Positions 49,412 to 58,940 are shown, numbered from the stretch's first letter. The stretch is 64,000 nucleotides of DNA from Microvirga tunisiensis (GCF_009296175.1 NZ_VOSK01000001.1:217641-281640); one strand, 5' to 3'. Translations and numbers: made by a program. Notes: generated from the sequence alone by a model not told the origin.

Positions 49412-52400
49412 TCACAGCTCCACACCGGCAGTTTCAAGTCGGCGGCTCTGGGAGGAGAGCCGCTCTGAGTTCTGGCGGGTCACCCTGAACTTCTCCTGGT
49501 CAAGGAGTTCGTCAAGCTTCTCTTCCAGGGTAGGTGCAGCCTCGTCGGCCAGCTGCAGATGCTGAGCCATGTCGAGCGGGGCTTCCTCGAGGCCGAGGCG
49601 GATCGCTAGATCGCGCTCGGTTTTGATGGTTGGATCAATCATGGTCGGTGCGACCTCGCGGGTGACCTGGTCGAGGAAGACGTTCAGGTCTTTCTCATTG
49701 GCCACTGCATGGGCGCCGCTGTGCCAGGTGATCTGACGCTCGATCCGGCGGCCGCCGACGTCAATGGAATCCTTCTCCCGGTGCGTGATCCACTGACCCG
49801 CGTTGTTCATCTCCGAATAGAAGCTCGGGGAGATCTCCGTGGTCGGACGGGTATCCTTGTAGGAAAGGCTAGAGAACGACTGGGTAAGCAACCGGTTCGC
49901 GCTATCCTCAAAGCCAAAGGCAGGCAGAACCGCGACAGGCTTTTCTTGGCCGGCCTTGGCAGTGGCGAAGGCGGCAAGGTCCTTGGTCGCAGCCTTGGTC
50001 AGAAGGGTTGCGCTGGCCATTTCGGACGCAAGCTCAAAGGCTTCGCGACGCCTGTCGGTGCTACGGGTGTCCGAGACTTCCGAGGTATACTTGGACACAA
50101 CGAGGCCGTTCTTGGCTTCGAGAACGTCTGCGAGGCGATCGCACAAAGTATCGTTGGCCGGAGGCTTCAGAACGGGATTGTCCGGAGCAACGACGATAAG
50201 TCGAGCTTCGTGCTTGAGGGCTGCGGCCATAACGGCTTCGTTGGACCCCACTTCTGCCGTCGTGACAATGGTGTAGCCCTTCTTTGCTGCCTGGGCGACG
50301 CTCGCCTCGATAGCGTCTCTCTGCTGGGCATTGGGTTCCGCATTGTTGCCGACGATCAGGATCGACGGGGTGTTAGCGTCGAACTTGCCGTTCCCGCCCA
50401 CGATCAGCGGAGCGTTCTTCGTGCCAGGACCATCGAACGCGACGCCGAACCCAGTTTCCTGAATGTCTTTCAGGTTCTTGGTCGCGATTGTGGCAGCCTG
50501 GATTACCCGGTCCACCTGAGGGAGAGTGCTGGTGGCAAAGGTCTGGGCGCCTACCGCATTAGCGATCTGCGTGAGGCGGGTGCGCTCCTCCAGGGCAAGG
50601 TTCTTCGCTCCCTGGGCGGCGATGCCGGGCAGGTCGAAAAGGTCCTTCACCGTGCCCTGAACGTTCGCCAGAGCGCCAAGCTGCTCCTTGGTCCGGTTCG
50701 GGTGCATATGCTCGACCAGAAGACGGGAATAGGCACTCGAGAGCGGAGCGGACATGTCGATGGTATCGAGCTTCGAAAGTGCCTCTTCCATCTTGGTGCG
50801 CGAGGAAGGCTTGGCCTCGTTGTAGGCGTGGCGGAGGTCCACAGCCTGCCCCTTGTCATCGTAAACGGCCGAGAGCTTGCCGTGTTCAGCTGTCTTACGG
50901 ATGAGCTGGTTAGCATTGAAGTCGGCGCGACCGCTGGCGTTCGTGCCATAGCCGAAGATCACCGCCTGCTTGGCCATGTCGGTCAGAACGTCCCAGCGGA
51001 CGAGCTGCCCCTGGCTTTCACTGGAAGCCGTGCCGCGAACCACTACGAGGGCTCCGTTGACGGCCGAGTAACCCTCCTTGGAGAAGAGATTGGCAGTGGT
51101 CTGCTCGAACTGACCATTGGACTTCTTCATGAAGTCAACGGTGTAATCCAGCGACTTCACGGTCGTGGTCGAATCCGTAGAGCGGTCCTTGATGCTCTCG
51201 CGGCTGTAATTCGCGGTCACCACGACGATCGGCATGCCGAGCTTCTTGGCGGTGTCCATTGCAGTCTTGAAGACGTTCGACTCGGGGTTCTCGCCAATGA
51301 TGATAGAGCCCTTTAGGAACTGCTCGGAGCGGCTGGCATGGATTGTAGTGATCTGCTCGGCAACGGCATCCGTGTTTTTGTAGTAACGGGCGCCATCGAC
51401 GAGGATGCCGTTCATGAACTCGAACTGGCTGGACTTTTCACCGAAGATCGGTTTGCGGGCAATTGCCTCCTTTGTGACGAGAGCCCATGCCTTTCCCCCA
51501 TTTACGTCGCGCTTTTCGTTGTAAACCATCTGGGCGGCCATTTTGGCATCGCCGACACGGCCAGAATCGCGCAGCTTCTTGACCTCGTCGTCAGAGAAGT
51601 AGCGGATGTGCTCGACGATCGTGACTTCCGGCTTCGACAATTCGGCTTGAACTTCGTCAAGGCCCGCCTTGATCATGTCTTCGTTGGGGAGTTTGCCGTT
51701 GGTTTCGCGGGCAGCCTTATGGGCCCAGTTGACGAGTTTCTCGGCAACCTGCGCTTCCTGGGCTGTTTCCATGAGGAACATGGTCTGGCTGAGGCTGCGC
51801 TCGCCCTTTGCGTTCGTCTCCGCCGCATCGATGTAGTCCATGAGGAAGGAATCAGCGAACGACTGAATCACCTCGCTCGTCTTGCGGACCCGGGTTTCCT
51901 GGGCGACCCCAAGCACTTCCGTGCGTTCGTCGTCTTCCATGGCGTCGAGATCATGCTCGAGCTCGCTGATCGGTGCGGCGCGGGTGTTCTCATGGATGCG
52001 CTTGATGCCGGCGACAAGGGCGCGGTAGTCGTCTGTCTGGCTGAAGGCCTCAACGACCCGGGCGACGGCACTGTTCGGCTGGCGCTCGTCCTTGCCATCA
52101 TTCACGACCTCACCGAGGGCCCGGTTGGTGAGATGTGAGATAACCTCATGCTTCTGGGTGCGGCTGATCGTTTCCGGCAGGCTGGCATAGAGGTCACGGC
52201 GAGCCAGCGCGACGGCCATGCCGCCCTGCAGCTGTTCCGGCGACAGACTGTCCTCAGTAGAGGAGAGGGCGAATTCAACCTCGCTGGCGCGGCGCTTCGC
52301 CAGCTGACGCTGTTGGGAGGGGTTGCGTCCCGCCTGAGTGGCGGTGCTCATGAGTTCGCCCCAGTAGGCGTCTGCAACACCTGGGCTCTGGGAGAGGAGG

Positions 52401-52561
52401 GAGCGGCGGGCGTGCCGGAAGAACGCACGGGCGGCTCCTCCGGGCGACATGAACTCCGGCCGGCTCGGGTTATTGAGCGGATGATGGGTTGAGATCCCGA
52501 TCTTGTTCCTTCCCGGAACCTGTTCGAAGTTGCGAGCCTGATCGTAGCTGAATGCGGGCAT
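49412..52561 (-). CDS. Large protein with two Rossmann/SLOG-like segments (DprA-like C-terminal half)
   Basis: 1049 residues from ATG 52561. The N-terminal 370 residues are helical and charged, with no known motif. A first alpha/beta segment (about 395-470, GSIIIGENPESNVF and GMPIVVVTANYSRESI) resembles a nucleotide-binding Rossmann strand-helix unit. The second (about 735-900) contains SILIVGNNAEPN, KKGYTIVTTAEVGSNEAVMAAA, RLIVVAPDNPV, GLVVSKYT, the RRREAFELASEMASATLL region and KPVAVLPAF. That is the order seen in SMF/DprA proteins (VGSR, GYxVVTG, ..RN.., AVPG). True DprA is much smaller. The function is unknown; an expanded SLOG sensor is possible. Confidence 0.7.
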   Translation of the reverse strand: MPAFSYDQARNFEQVPGRNKIGISTHHPLNNPSRPEFMSPGGAARAFFRHARRSLLSQSPGVADAYWGELMSTATQAGRNPSQQRQLAKRRASEVEFALSSTEDSLSPEQLQGGMAVALARRDLYASLPETISRTQKHEVISHLTNRALGEVVNDGKDERQPNSAVARVVEAFSQTDDYRALVAGIKRIHENTRAAPISELEHDLDAMEDDERTEVLGVAQETRVRKTSEVIQSFADSFLMDYIDAAETNAKGERSLSQTMFLMETAQEAQVAEKLVNWAHKAARETNGKLPNEDMIKAGLDEVQAELSKPEVTIVEHIRYFSDDEVKKLRDSGRVGDAKMAAQMVYNEKRDVNGGKAWALVTKEAIARKPIFGEKSSQFEFMNGILVDGARYYKNTDAVAEQITTIHASRSEQFLKGSIIIGENPESNVFKTAMDTAKKLGMPIVVVTANYSRESIKDRSTDSTTTVKSLDYTVDFMKKSNGQFEQTTANLFSKEGYSAVNGALVVVRGTASSESQGQLVRWDVLTDMAKQAVIFGYGTNASGRADFNANQLIRKTAEHGKLSAVYDDKGQAVDLRHAYNEAKPSSRTKMEEALSKLDTIDMSAPLSSAYSRLLVEHMHPNRTKEQLGALANVQGTVKDLFDLPGIAAQGAKNLALEERTRLTQIANAVGAQTFATSTLPQVDRVIQAATIATKNLKDIQETGFGVAFDGPGTKNAPLIVGGNGKFDANTPSILIVGNNAEPNAQQRDAIEASVAQAAKKGYTIVTTAEVGSNEAVMAAALKHEARLIVVAPDNPVLKPPANDTLCDRLADVLEAKNGLVVSKYTSEVSDTRSTDRRREAFELASEMASATLLTKAATKDLAAFATAKAGQEKPVAVLPAFGFEDSANRLLTQSFSSLSYKDTRPTTEISPSFYSEMNNAGQWITHREKDSIDVGGRRIERQITWHSGAHAVANEKDLNVFLDQVTREVAPTMIDPTIKTERDLAIRLGLEEAPLDMAQHLQLADEAAPTLEEKLDELLDQEKFRVTRQNSERLSSQSRRLETAGVEL

Positions 52562-52684
52562 GTGTAGCCTTCTCCGATGGAATGCCTAATTTTACCCTGG
52601 CCCTTGTATGGAGCAAAAGGGGGTCAAAGCGAAAAAATGCCATTAAAATGACATTGGCCGTGCTTTTCTTCGTCTGATGGGGTT

Positions 52685-53701
52685 TTAGATCGAAACGACG
52701 GCAGCGCCGGGATAGGGGTTGGCCGAGACGGCAATCAGGCCGAGGGTCCAGCCTTCTTGCCGGGCGTCGTCGAGGTCATAGCCCTTTTTGGTTTCGGTCA
52801 GGCGCTGAACCAGGCGCCCGTTCTCCGGGATCTGACCGGCGGGAAAATTCCAGAGGTGGACGGACAGGGCACCGTGGATCTTTGCCTGTTCGTGGACGAT
52901 GCTGGCGTAGGCTATGCCGGGTCCGTCAAGATCGTCGGCGATGATCACCTTGCGACCCTTGAGCGGGGACCAGTCGGCGAGGTGAGCGGCCTTTCCGCCC
53001 CCTTGGCTTGTGGTCGCCCAAAGCTGGGTACCAAAGATCTTCTTGGCGGCGTCCACCGTTTTTTCGCCCTCGACCACAAGCACCGGCACGTTTTCGGGAT
53101 CGAGGTGTAGATCGTAGAGAATCCGGGGCGTGGGCGGGGCCTGAACCTTCCAAATGAGCTTCTTGGTGTCCTTATGCTCGCAGGGAATCAGGGGCAGGAC
53201 GTCTTTGCCGCCGGCGCTCTCCGTACGGTAGGTGCGAAACACAGGCAGACCGTCTTTGCTGTGCCAGATCCATTTTAGATCCGTGACGGTGTGGTCCTTG
53301 GGAGCCCAGAATTCACGCTCCTTGGGCTCTCTCTCGCTAGCTCGATGGGGCGCATAGACCCACGGGCTTTCTTCCTTCTCGTCCGCGCCCTTGATGATCA
53401 TCTTCCGCTTGGGCTGGGCCGGTTTGTCTGCGACCGCTTCAGCTTTGAAGTTTGATTTCTTGCGGGCCTTCTCCTCGTCGGTGCGAAGATCGATTCCGAG
53501 ATTCATCAAGGACGCGATGACGTCCATCGGAGCGCAATTCGCCATGCAGTTGAAGAGGACGCGGCCGTTGCGTGTGTCCGACAGACTTAAGGACGGTCCC
53601 TTGTCTTTATGTGCGGGGCACACGGTCATGAAGCCGCTGGCGGTCCTGCGGGGCTTGGAGCTGAGTTTGTAGGCCAGCGTTTCGGCAGTCCAGCGCGCCA
53701 C
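52685..53701 (-). CDS. DNA primase-like protein: zinc finger plus Toprim
   Basis: 338 residues from GTG 53701 after AAGGAG. An N-terminal zinc-binding region (FMTVCPAHKDKGPSLSLSD, RVLFNCMANCAPMDVIASLM) has the CHC2 pattern Cys-x2-His...Cys-x3-Cys. A linker follows, then a Toprim domain: VPVLVVEGEKTVDAAKK (catalytic Glu), ATTSQGGGKA and KVIIADDLDGPGIAYA (DxD). The layout matches plasmid and phage primase-like proteins without a helicase. It would supply primers for the element's own polymerase. The leader just upstream (AAAACCCCATTAAGGAGAA) is shared with gene 15715-16146. Confidence 0.85.
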   Translation of the reverse strand: MARWTAETLAYKLSSKPRRTASGFMTVCPAHKDKGPSLSLSDTRNGRVLFNCMANCAPMDVIASLMNLGIDLRTDEEKARKKSNFKAEAVADKPAQPKRKMIIKGADEKEESPWVYAPHRASEREPKEREFWAPKDHTVTDLKWIWHSKDGLPVFRTYRTESAGGKDVLPLIPCEHKDTKKLIWKVQAPPTPRILYDLHLDPENVPVLVVEGEKTVDAAKKIFGTQLWATTSQGGGKAAHLADWSPLKGRKVIIADDLDGPGIAYASIVHEQAKIHGALSVHLWNFPAGQIPENGRLVQRLTETKKGYDLDDARQEGWTLGLIAVSANPYPGAAVVSI

Positions 53702-53771
53702 CTAGATTCTCCTTAATGGGGTTTTGAAGATATTATCCTCAACCTGGTTTAGGGGATCAGGAAAAAATGAA

Positions 53772-53796
53772 AGCCGGTCCGCTGGAGGGACCGGCT
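53772..53796 (-). terminator. Rho-independent terminator of the Rad52 gene
   Basis: AGCCGGTCC (53772-53780) / GGACCGGCT (53788-53796), followed on the minus strand by TTTCATTTTTTCC. Confidence 0.85.
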
Positions 53797-53843
53797 AGTC
53801 TGTTTGGTGTGGACGGGTGTTGATAAAACCCGATCAATGCTCC

Positions 53844-55136
53844 TCAGAAGGGGACATCGGGCTCGTGATGGGCCTGCTCCTCGGCGAAAAGTGCGGCTTG
53901 CACGTTGACATTGATCTTCTGTGCGTGGGCCTGGATGAGCTCGATCATCCGCTTCTCGCAGCTCTCGGCGAAATCTTCCCCGACCTGCATCAAAGGTCGG
54001 TAGACCTTCATCTTCTTAATGATGTCTACCACTTGGTCCTGGGTCGACGTTCCCTGAAGTTTGGAGTTCAGAGCCTTGAACTGAGCCGTCCAGCCGGTGG
54101 AATCCAGCATCTTGAGCTGTTCCTCGGTGGGTTCTACCTCGGCGATGGTCCGAGCCTGGCCGTTGCCAGCTGGATTAGCAGAGCCGTTTGGTCGTGCTTG
54201 GCTGGATGCGGGTGTCGTCGGGTTCTGTGGTTGGGGCTGGGCCTGTGACTGCGGTCGGGTTGCGGCTTGCTGCTGGGCTGGGCGCGGTTGCTGAGCTGCC
54301 GGGGGGGTCTGTTGCGGGGCCGGAGCGGGGCGCGCCTGCTGGGTCTGGCCTTGCGGAGGCCGTGCCTGTCCCTGGGCGGTCGGCTGAGACGAAGCCGTTC
54401 GGGCCGGTTGTCCGGTGCCGGCCTGGGTCGCCTGCTGTGCCGGCTGCTGTCCTGCTTGGGCGCGGGCCTCGCGCTCGAGCTCCTGTGCGCTCCGGGGGGC
54501 CTGCTTGGCAGGCGTCTGCGTAGTCTGGGCGGCGGCGGGCTGCGGCTGCTCCTCCGAGTTGCCTTCCCGATACGAGTCCTCCAGGAGGGCATCCTCGCTC
54601 ATCGTGGCATAGAGCTGCTTGCCGTTGATATCGAGCGAGAGGCCAAGGCGAGGGCCGAACTTCTTGGCAGCCCGCTTTAGCGCGTCTGTCTCGGCACCCT
54701 TGATGGCCATCTCAAAGATTTTGGCAACCGCAGTGCTGTCGTCGCAGGGACCGTTCGCCGAGCAAGTGCCGCTGCCATCCCGAACAACCTTTTTTCCGTC
54801 CACGTCGAGCTCAATCCGGACGGTGGCAGCATAGACCACCTCGATATAGGGCGTCTCGATGACCCGTGAGGCCTCGTATTGGCCGGTTTCACGGTTCTTG
54901 ACGGCGTTGCCGCCCTTCTTCTGGGTGTACTTGCGGTCGAGGACCTGCTTGCTCTCGATCACCTCAACGCTGACGTTTTCGAAACCAAAGAGCTCGTTGA
55001 GCGTTGCGGCGGCAAAGTCACCGTCGACATAGTGGTACTTGCGGCCTCCAGGGCCGTCGCGCTTCTGAAGAGCCTGTTCGGGAACGGGCGTAAGAAGCTT
55101 GTTTCTCAGGGTATCGATGGGGGTCGTCGCGTTCAT
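53844..55136 (-). CDS. Rad52/Rad22-like recombination mediator (single-strand annealing protein)
   Basis: 430 residues from ATG 55136. The N-terminal 180 residues match the Rad52 annealing domain: GPGGRKYHYVDGDFAAATLNELFGFEN, IEVVYAATVRIELDVDGK, GPCDDSTAVAKIFEMAIKGAETDALKRAAKKFGPRLGLSL. A long Gln/Ala/Pro linker (about 205-345) follows, with a C-terminal helical region (EQLKMLDSTGWTAQFKALN). Plasmid and phage Rad52 proteins anneal single strands and substitute for RecA. It lies directly downstream of the YqaJ-like gene, an annealase-exonuclease pairing as in phage Red systems. Confidence 0.88.
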   Translation of the reverse strand: MNATTPIDTLRNKLLTPVPEQALQKRDGPGGRKYHYVDGDFAAATLNELFGFENVSVEVIESKQVLDRKYTQKKGGNAVKNRETGQYEASRVIETPYIEVVYAATVRIELDVDGKKVVRDGSGTCSANGPCDDSTAVAKIFEMAIKGAETDALKRAAKKFGPRLGLSLDINGKQLYATMSEDALLEDSYREGNSEEQPQPAAAQTTQTPAKQAPRSAQELEREARAQAGQQPAQQATQAGTGQPARTASSQPTAQGQARPPQGQTQQARPAPAPQQTPPAAQQPRPAQQQAATRPQSQAQPQPQNPTTPASSQARPNGSANPAGNGQARTIAEVEPTEEQLKMLDSTGWTAQFKALNSKLQGTSTQDQVVDIIKKMKVYRPLMQVGEDFAESCEKRMIELIQAHAQKINVNVQAALFAEEQAHHEPDVPF

Positions 55137-55186
55137 CGGTTCTGTCTTCAAAAGGGGTTTAACGGCAATTCACTGCTCAGAGGCAG

Positions 55187-56056
55187 TCACTTGATTTCGA
55201 TCTGGGTGTACTCGGTCACATAGGCGGGCACGTTTCGGGTGATCCTCTTTGCCCTGACCATGTGATTCCCGATCGTCGCGTGGGAGTATCCGCGCAGACG
55301 GTTGGCGATGAAGGCGCGAACGACATCTTTCTTCTTGTTGATGGTCCGCACCTGTTGGTCGAGGGCACGGGTCTGCTCATTCAATGAAGATAGTTCGTTG
55401 ACCTTCGTGACGAACTCCTCATCGCTGTCGCCTCGAAAATGCTCCAGAGCGGTTTCAGCGGAGGAAGCAGCGAGAGCCTGTAGTGTCTTGGAGTCGAGCT
55501 GGAAGTCAGGCGCCGGCTCTTCGTTCTCGTCGAGGTGCCGCTTAAAGGTCTTGATGGCCTGATCGATTTCAATGTCCAGAAACGGATTGGGACCGATTTC
55601 GATGACGCGCTCGGACTCGCCGTTGCCAACCAGAATGAATATCGCGACGTCCGTCGTCCCGAATGCCGATTGGACGAGAGTGGCATGAACGAGATCGAGG
55701 GGCGGGGTGATCTGCTCCCCGTTGTTGAAGTAGTTGAAGTCGAAGGCTTCCTTCGAGCTCATTCGGAGGATTAGATGGGTGGCGTTCTCGACCGGTAGAT
55801 CGCCCTTTACGCGAATCTCGGCGGCTGCAATGCCGACGATGTCGTGAATGATGCGCGTTTCGAGAGGACCGAGTTCGGCATTGTAGCGTTTTCCAATCCC
55901 CTGGAGCACCTGATCGCGGAGTTGCTTGGTCCAGAAAACACGGGAGCTGAACGTATCCGTTTTCGGGATGATGCCCTTCTCGACGTTCCAGAGCTCCCAG
56001 GCCGTTGTATCCTTGGCGACGCCAAGCATGCTACCGATGTCACGATAACCGAGCAT
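55187..56056 (-). CDS. YqaJ-like (lambda exonuclease family) protein, possibly catalytically degenerate
   Basis: 289 residues from ATG 56056 (AAGGAA upstream). The start resembles YqaJ exonucleases: GYRDIGSMLGVAKDTTAWELWNVEKG and FWTKQLRDQVLQGIGKRY, the ELW...G...E/Y-type phosphate-binding region. Farther on, the expected Asp...Glu-x-Lys catalytic strands are hard to find; the region shows RMSSKEAFDFNYFNNGEQITPP then LVHATLVQSAFGTTDVAIFILVG, where the family has QxQ and a hydrophobic strand. The C-terminus is a coiled-coil-like Lys/Glu region. It pairs with the Rad52 gene; an inactive helper exonuclease is possible. Confidence 0.6.
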   Translation of the reverse strand: MLGYRDIGSMLGVAKDTTAWELWNVEKGIIPKTDTFSSRVFWTKQLRDQVLQGIGKRYNAELGPLETRIIHDIVGIAAAEIRVKGDLPVENATHLILRMSSKEAFDFNYFNNGEQITPPLDLVHATLVQSAFGTTDVAIFILVGNGESERVIEIGPNPFLDIEIDQAIKTFKRHLDENEEPAPDFQLDSKTLQALAASSAETALEHFRGDSDEEFVTKVNELSSLNEQTRALDQQVRTINKKKDVVRAFIANRLRGYSHATIGNHMVRAKRITRNVPAYVTEYTQIEIK

Positions 56057-56119
56057 TCGGGAATTCCTTATGAGGGTTTCAAATCAAATGAATCTGCTCC
56101 TTTGGGACAGAGTAATAAG

Positions 56120-56143
56120 AAGGCCGGTCGGAGGACCGGCCTT
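56120..56143 (-). terminator. Rho-independent terminator of the topoisomerase gene
   Basis: AAGGCCGGTC (56120-56129) / GACCGGCCTT (56134-56143) with a GGAG loop; 70 bases beyond the topB stop on the minus strand and before the next gene's promoter. Confidence 0.8.
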
Positions 56144-56212
56144 CAGTTTCTCAGAAATACAGTGAGTGAATCGGGGCACATGAAGATGGCGCGTGGCCCG
56201 GTCTCGGACCCG

Positions 56213-58645
56213 CTATCGTGGCGGAGATCTCCGAGCCGTCGGTGCCTTCGTCGCAGTGTTCCCGCGCTGCATCGGCGACGCCTTGGATCGAGTACCGGTC
56301 GCTCCTTTTGCAGAGCCAGCGGGTATCGGGGATCGGGAGGCTCTTTGCGGTGTTGCCGCCTTCGTTTGTGGCCCAGGGGTCCTTTGTGTGGCGTGTTTGT
56401 CAATGAAAGCCTTGCAAGCGGCGAAATCTGTGAGAGCCTCTGGCGGGACTTCGATCTGCTTCTGTTGTGCAAGAGAGTTCGCGTAGCGGAGCATTGCGTC
56501 GCTTGGAGCGCGCGGACCGGTCTGTTGTGAGCCCTGTTGCGGATTGGCTTGCTCGGGTCTCGGTGGAGCATGTTGATCGAGGAATGCGCGACAGACGGCG
56601 CTATTGGTCTTCAAGCCTCGGGGCAACGGAAGCCCCTTTTGAGCAGCGAGCTTGGTGGCGAACGCAACCATCGCAGGAGTCGGCGGCTTACCGGCCCCCG
56701 CGGGAGGAACTTTGCTCGGGTCGAGAGCGACCGCGTCTGCCTTCGAGATGGTCTCGATCAGTTCCTTCAATCTTGTGCGTGTCCGCTCTTGAAAGGCTGC
56801 GGCTCGCCGCATCGCATCTGTACGCGAAGTGGCCCGGCCAATCTCTGCGAGCTCGGATTCAAACAATGCGCGACCAACCGGATCAGCATACGATGGGAAC
56901 ACCCGGCGCACGGCGTCAATGAACGCCATTCCCACTTCCGTGACTTGGAGCGGTGGATCCTTACCCTTCAGGAGGGTGACGTACTGACTCTTGATCAGCT
57001 TGGGCAAGATGGCATCGCGCGTAGCCGCCGTTCCTAGGCCTTTTGGCTCGTTCGGATTGGCAGGATTTTCGAGGGCGGCCTTCAGCTTCGGATCATCGAT
57101 CTGGTCAACGAGTCGACCCATGACGACTGGCAGCTCGCCTCGGGTGATCCGACGTGGCGGTTCCGTCTTCGCCGTTTCGATCCGAGCCTCTGAAACGTTG
57201 GCGTTCTCTCCGTTTGTGACGGGGGGAAGCCGGCCAACAGACGGATCGTCGTCGCCTTTGGCCTTTCCCGGGACATTGTCGGTGTCTTCCTCGGCCTCTG
57301 TGCCATAGACTGCCCGCCAACCCGGCGATTTCATAACGCTGCCGGTCACGGTGAAGCGCTTGTCCCCTAGAGGGGTCGGTATTTGGGCGCTGATCGTGGT
57401 GCGCGCGTCTACGCCGTCCGGCAGATGGGCAGCCATGAAACTCTTTGCAACGAGTTCCCAGAGCTGGAACTGCTCGTGCGTGATCTGCTGACGCTGGGGT
57501 GCCTTACGCAACGGGACGATGGCGTGGTGTTCACCTGGGTCTGCGATGTAGTGACCTTTGTTACCCTTGCGAAAAATCAGCTTCGAGGGGTCCGGGAGAA
57601 GATGTGCCAGATCCGAAAGGATCTGAACGACGCTCTCGATAACGATGGGGGCATCGCCCATCTGGCTCTCCGGCAGGTGCTCGGATTCCGTTCGAGGATA
57701 GGTCAGAAATCCCTGGTCGTAGAGCTCTTGTGCCAGCTGAGCGGTCTTCTGAGGGTCCCAGCCAAAGCGTTTGGCGCATCGCCGTGCCAGCGTATCCTTC
57801 GAGAAGAGTTTGGGCGGGGCCCGATTGACGTCCTTCTGCTCGACCTTGAGCGGGCCCGACCAGGAGCTTGCAGCCTGTCGGATCGTTTCTGCGATCTGCT
57901 TGTCGAGGATCTTATCCTTTGGGGCGTGCCAAAGCGTGACGAGCGCTCCGCTGGCGGACGAGGCCTTAAGCGCGATCTTGTAGTAGTCCTGGGGCACGAA
58001 TTTGCGGATCCGTGCCTCAAGATCGGCGAGTATCGCGAGGGTGGGTGTCTGCACTCCGCCAAAGCGCCAGGGCTGACGAAAGGCCTGAGGTCGCAGCTTT
58101 AAGGAGATGGCTCGCGTTCCGTTGAGCCCTAGATGGTAGTCCTCGTACTGCCGGCAGAGTGCTTCTAGATATGCGGCGTAGTCTCGCTCACCTGAGTCGG
58201 GCTCTTTGGCCATTTGGGCAAAGGCCCGTTTGATCGACACGTCGTCAAGAGCCCCAAGCTTAAGTCGGTCGACCGGCCCACGGTACCCCAAGAATTCAAG
58301 CACCTCCCAAGCGATCATGGAGCCTTCGCGGCCGGGATCGGTGGCAACAATAACGCGGGAAACGCCATTGAGGGCCTGCTTGATGCCGTCAACCTTCGGT
58401 TTATGAGACTGGCCCGAACGATTGGAGCCATAGGTTACCGGAATCCGGTCCAGAACGATCGGCAACGTGTCGAAAGCCCAGGTTTTCCACTCGTCCTTGA
58501 TGTCACCAGGCTCTTTCGTCGCAAGGAGGTGACCCTCGGCAGAGACACAGACCGTGGTTGGTGACCTGAACATCTGCTGCAGCTTGCGCATAGCCGACGG
58601 CTTTTCGAAGAAGAATACGGTGCGGGATGAGGCTGCGGCCGTCAT
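56213..58645 (-). CDS. topB: DNA topoisomerase III (type IA)
   Basis: 810 residues from ATG 58645. Toprim domain: FFFEKPSAMRKLQ (catalytic Glu) and VATDPGREGSMIAWEVLEFLG. The cleavage domain has the active-site Tyr in FLTYPRTESEHLP (about residue 325), and GLGTAATRDAILPKLI follows. Type IA topoisomerases relax and decatenate DNA, and on conjugative elements TopB/TraE-like copies resolve replication or transfer intermediates. The C-terminal 150 residues (Pro/Arg/Ala-rich) lack the usual zinc fingers. The DPGREG form of the DxDxxG motif is common in plasmid-type topoisomerase III. Confidence 0.9.
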   Translation of the reverse strand: MTAAASSRTVFFFEKPSAMRKLQQMFRSPTTVCVSAEGHLLATKEPGDIKDEWKTWAFDTLPIVLDRIPVTYGSNRSGQSHKPKVDGIKQALNGVSRVIVATDPGREGSMIAWEVLEFLGYRGPVDRLKLGALDDVSIKRAFAQMAKEPDSGERDYAAYLEALCRQYEDYHLGLNGTRAISLKLRPQAFRQPWRFGGVQTPTLAILADLEARIRKFVPQDYYKIALKASSASGALVTLWHAPKDKILDKQIAETIRQAASSWSGPLKVEQKDVNRAPPKLFSKDTLARRCAKRFGWDPQKTAQLAQELYDQGFLTYPRTESEHLPESQMGDAPIVIESVVQILSDLAHLLPDPSKLIFRKGNKGHYIADPGEHHAIVPLRKAPQRQQITHEQFQLWELVAKSFMAAHLPDGVDARTTISAQIPTPLGDKRFTVTGSVMKSPGWRAVYGTEAEEDTDNVPGKAKGDDDPSVGRLPPVTNGENANVSEARIETAKTEPPRRITRGELPVVMGRLVDQIDDPKLKAALENPANPNEPKGLGTAATRDAILPKLIKSQYVTLLKGKDPPLQVTEVGMAFIDAVRRVFPSYADPVGRALFESELAEIGRATSRTDAMRRAAAFQERTRTRLKELIETISKADAVALDPSKVPPAGAGKPPTPAMVAFATKLAAQKGLPLPRGLKTNSAVCRAFLDQHAPPRPEQANPQQGSQQTGPRAPSDAMLRYANSLAQQKQIEVPPEALTDFAACKAFIDKHATQRTPGPQTKAATPQRASRSPIPAGSAKGATGTRSKASPMQRGNTATKAPTARRSPPR

Positions 58646-58876
58646 ATGTCTTCAAACCCTAATCGATCTCTGGAAGCGGATAATGGCTCGCCGAGAGGGA
58701 ACAAAAATGGAACATAAGGTGCGGGAGTTAAAGATCAATCAATCGCGTGGTCAGGTTCGGTATGAAAGGCATGCTTAGCTGTGATTCCTCGGATGAGATT
58801 CTGCCCGAGGATACCACGAAACCCGATAAGATGAACGCAATAGGACCCTGAGGGCGTAAAAAAGGGATCAAACAGC

Positions 58877-58906
58877 TTGATGGTATTTCTCAAGACCCGG
58901 TATAAT
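58877..58906 (+). promoter_or_regulatory. Strong promoter of the 58941 gene
   Basis: -35 TTGATG (58877-58882) and -10 TATAAT (58901-58906) with an 18-base spacer. It lies just before the coding start and identifies the 58941 (not 58905) start. The spacer and -35 flank closely match the promoter at 16189-16220. Confidence 0.8.
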
Positions 58907-58940
58907 GCGCGGGTCGCTCACTGGAGCTATGGAGAAATAC

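Noticed and set aside
49709..51316. 535-codon open frame on the plus strand inside the SLOG-like gene
   Set aside because: It has no credible start or domain and lies opposite a frame with family-like motifs; shadow of high GC.
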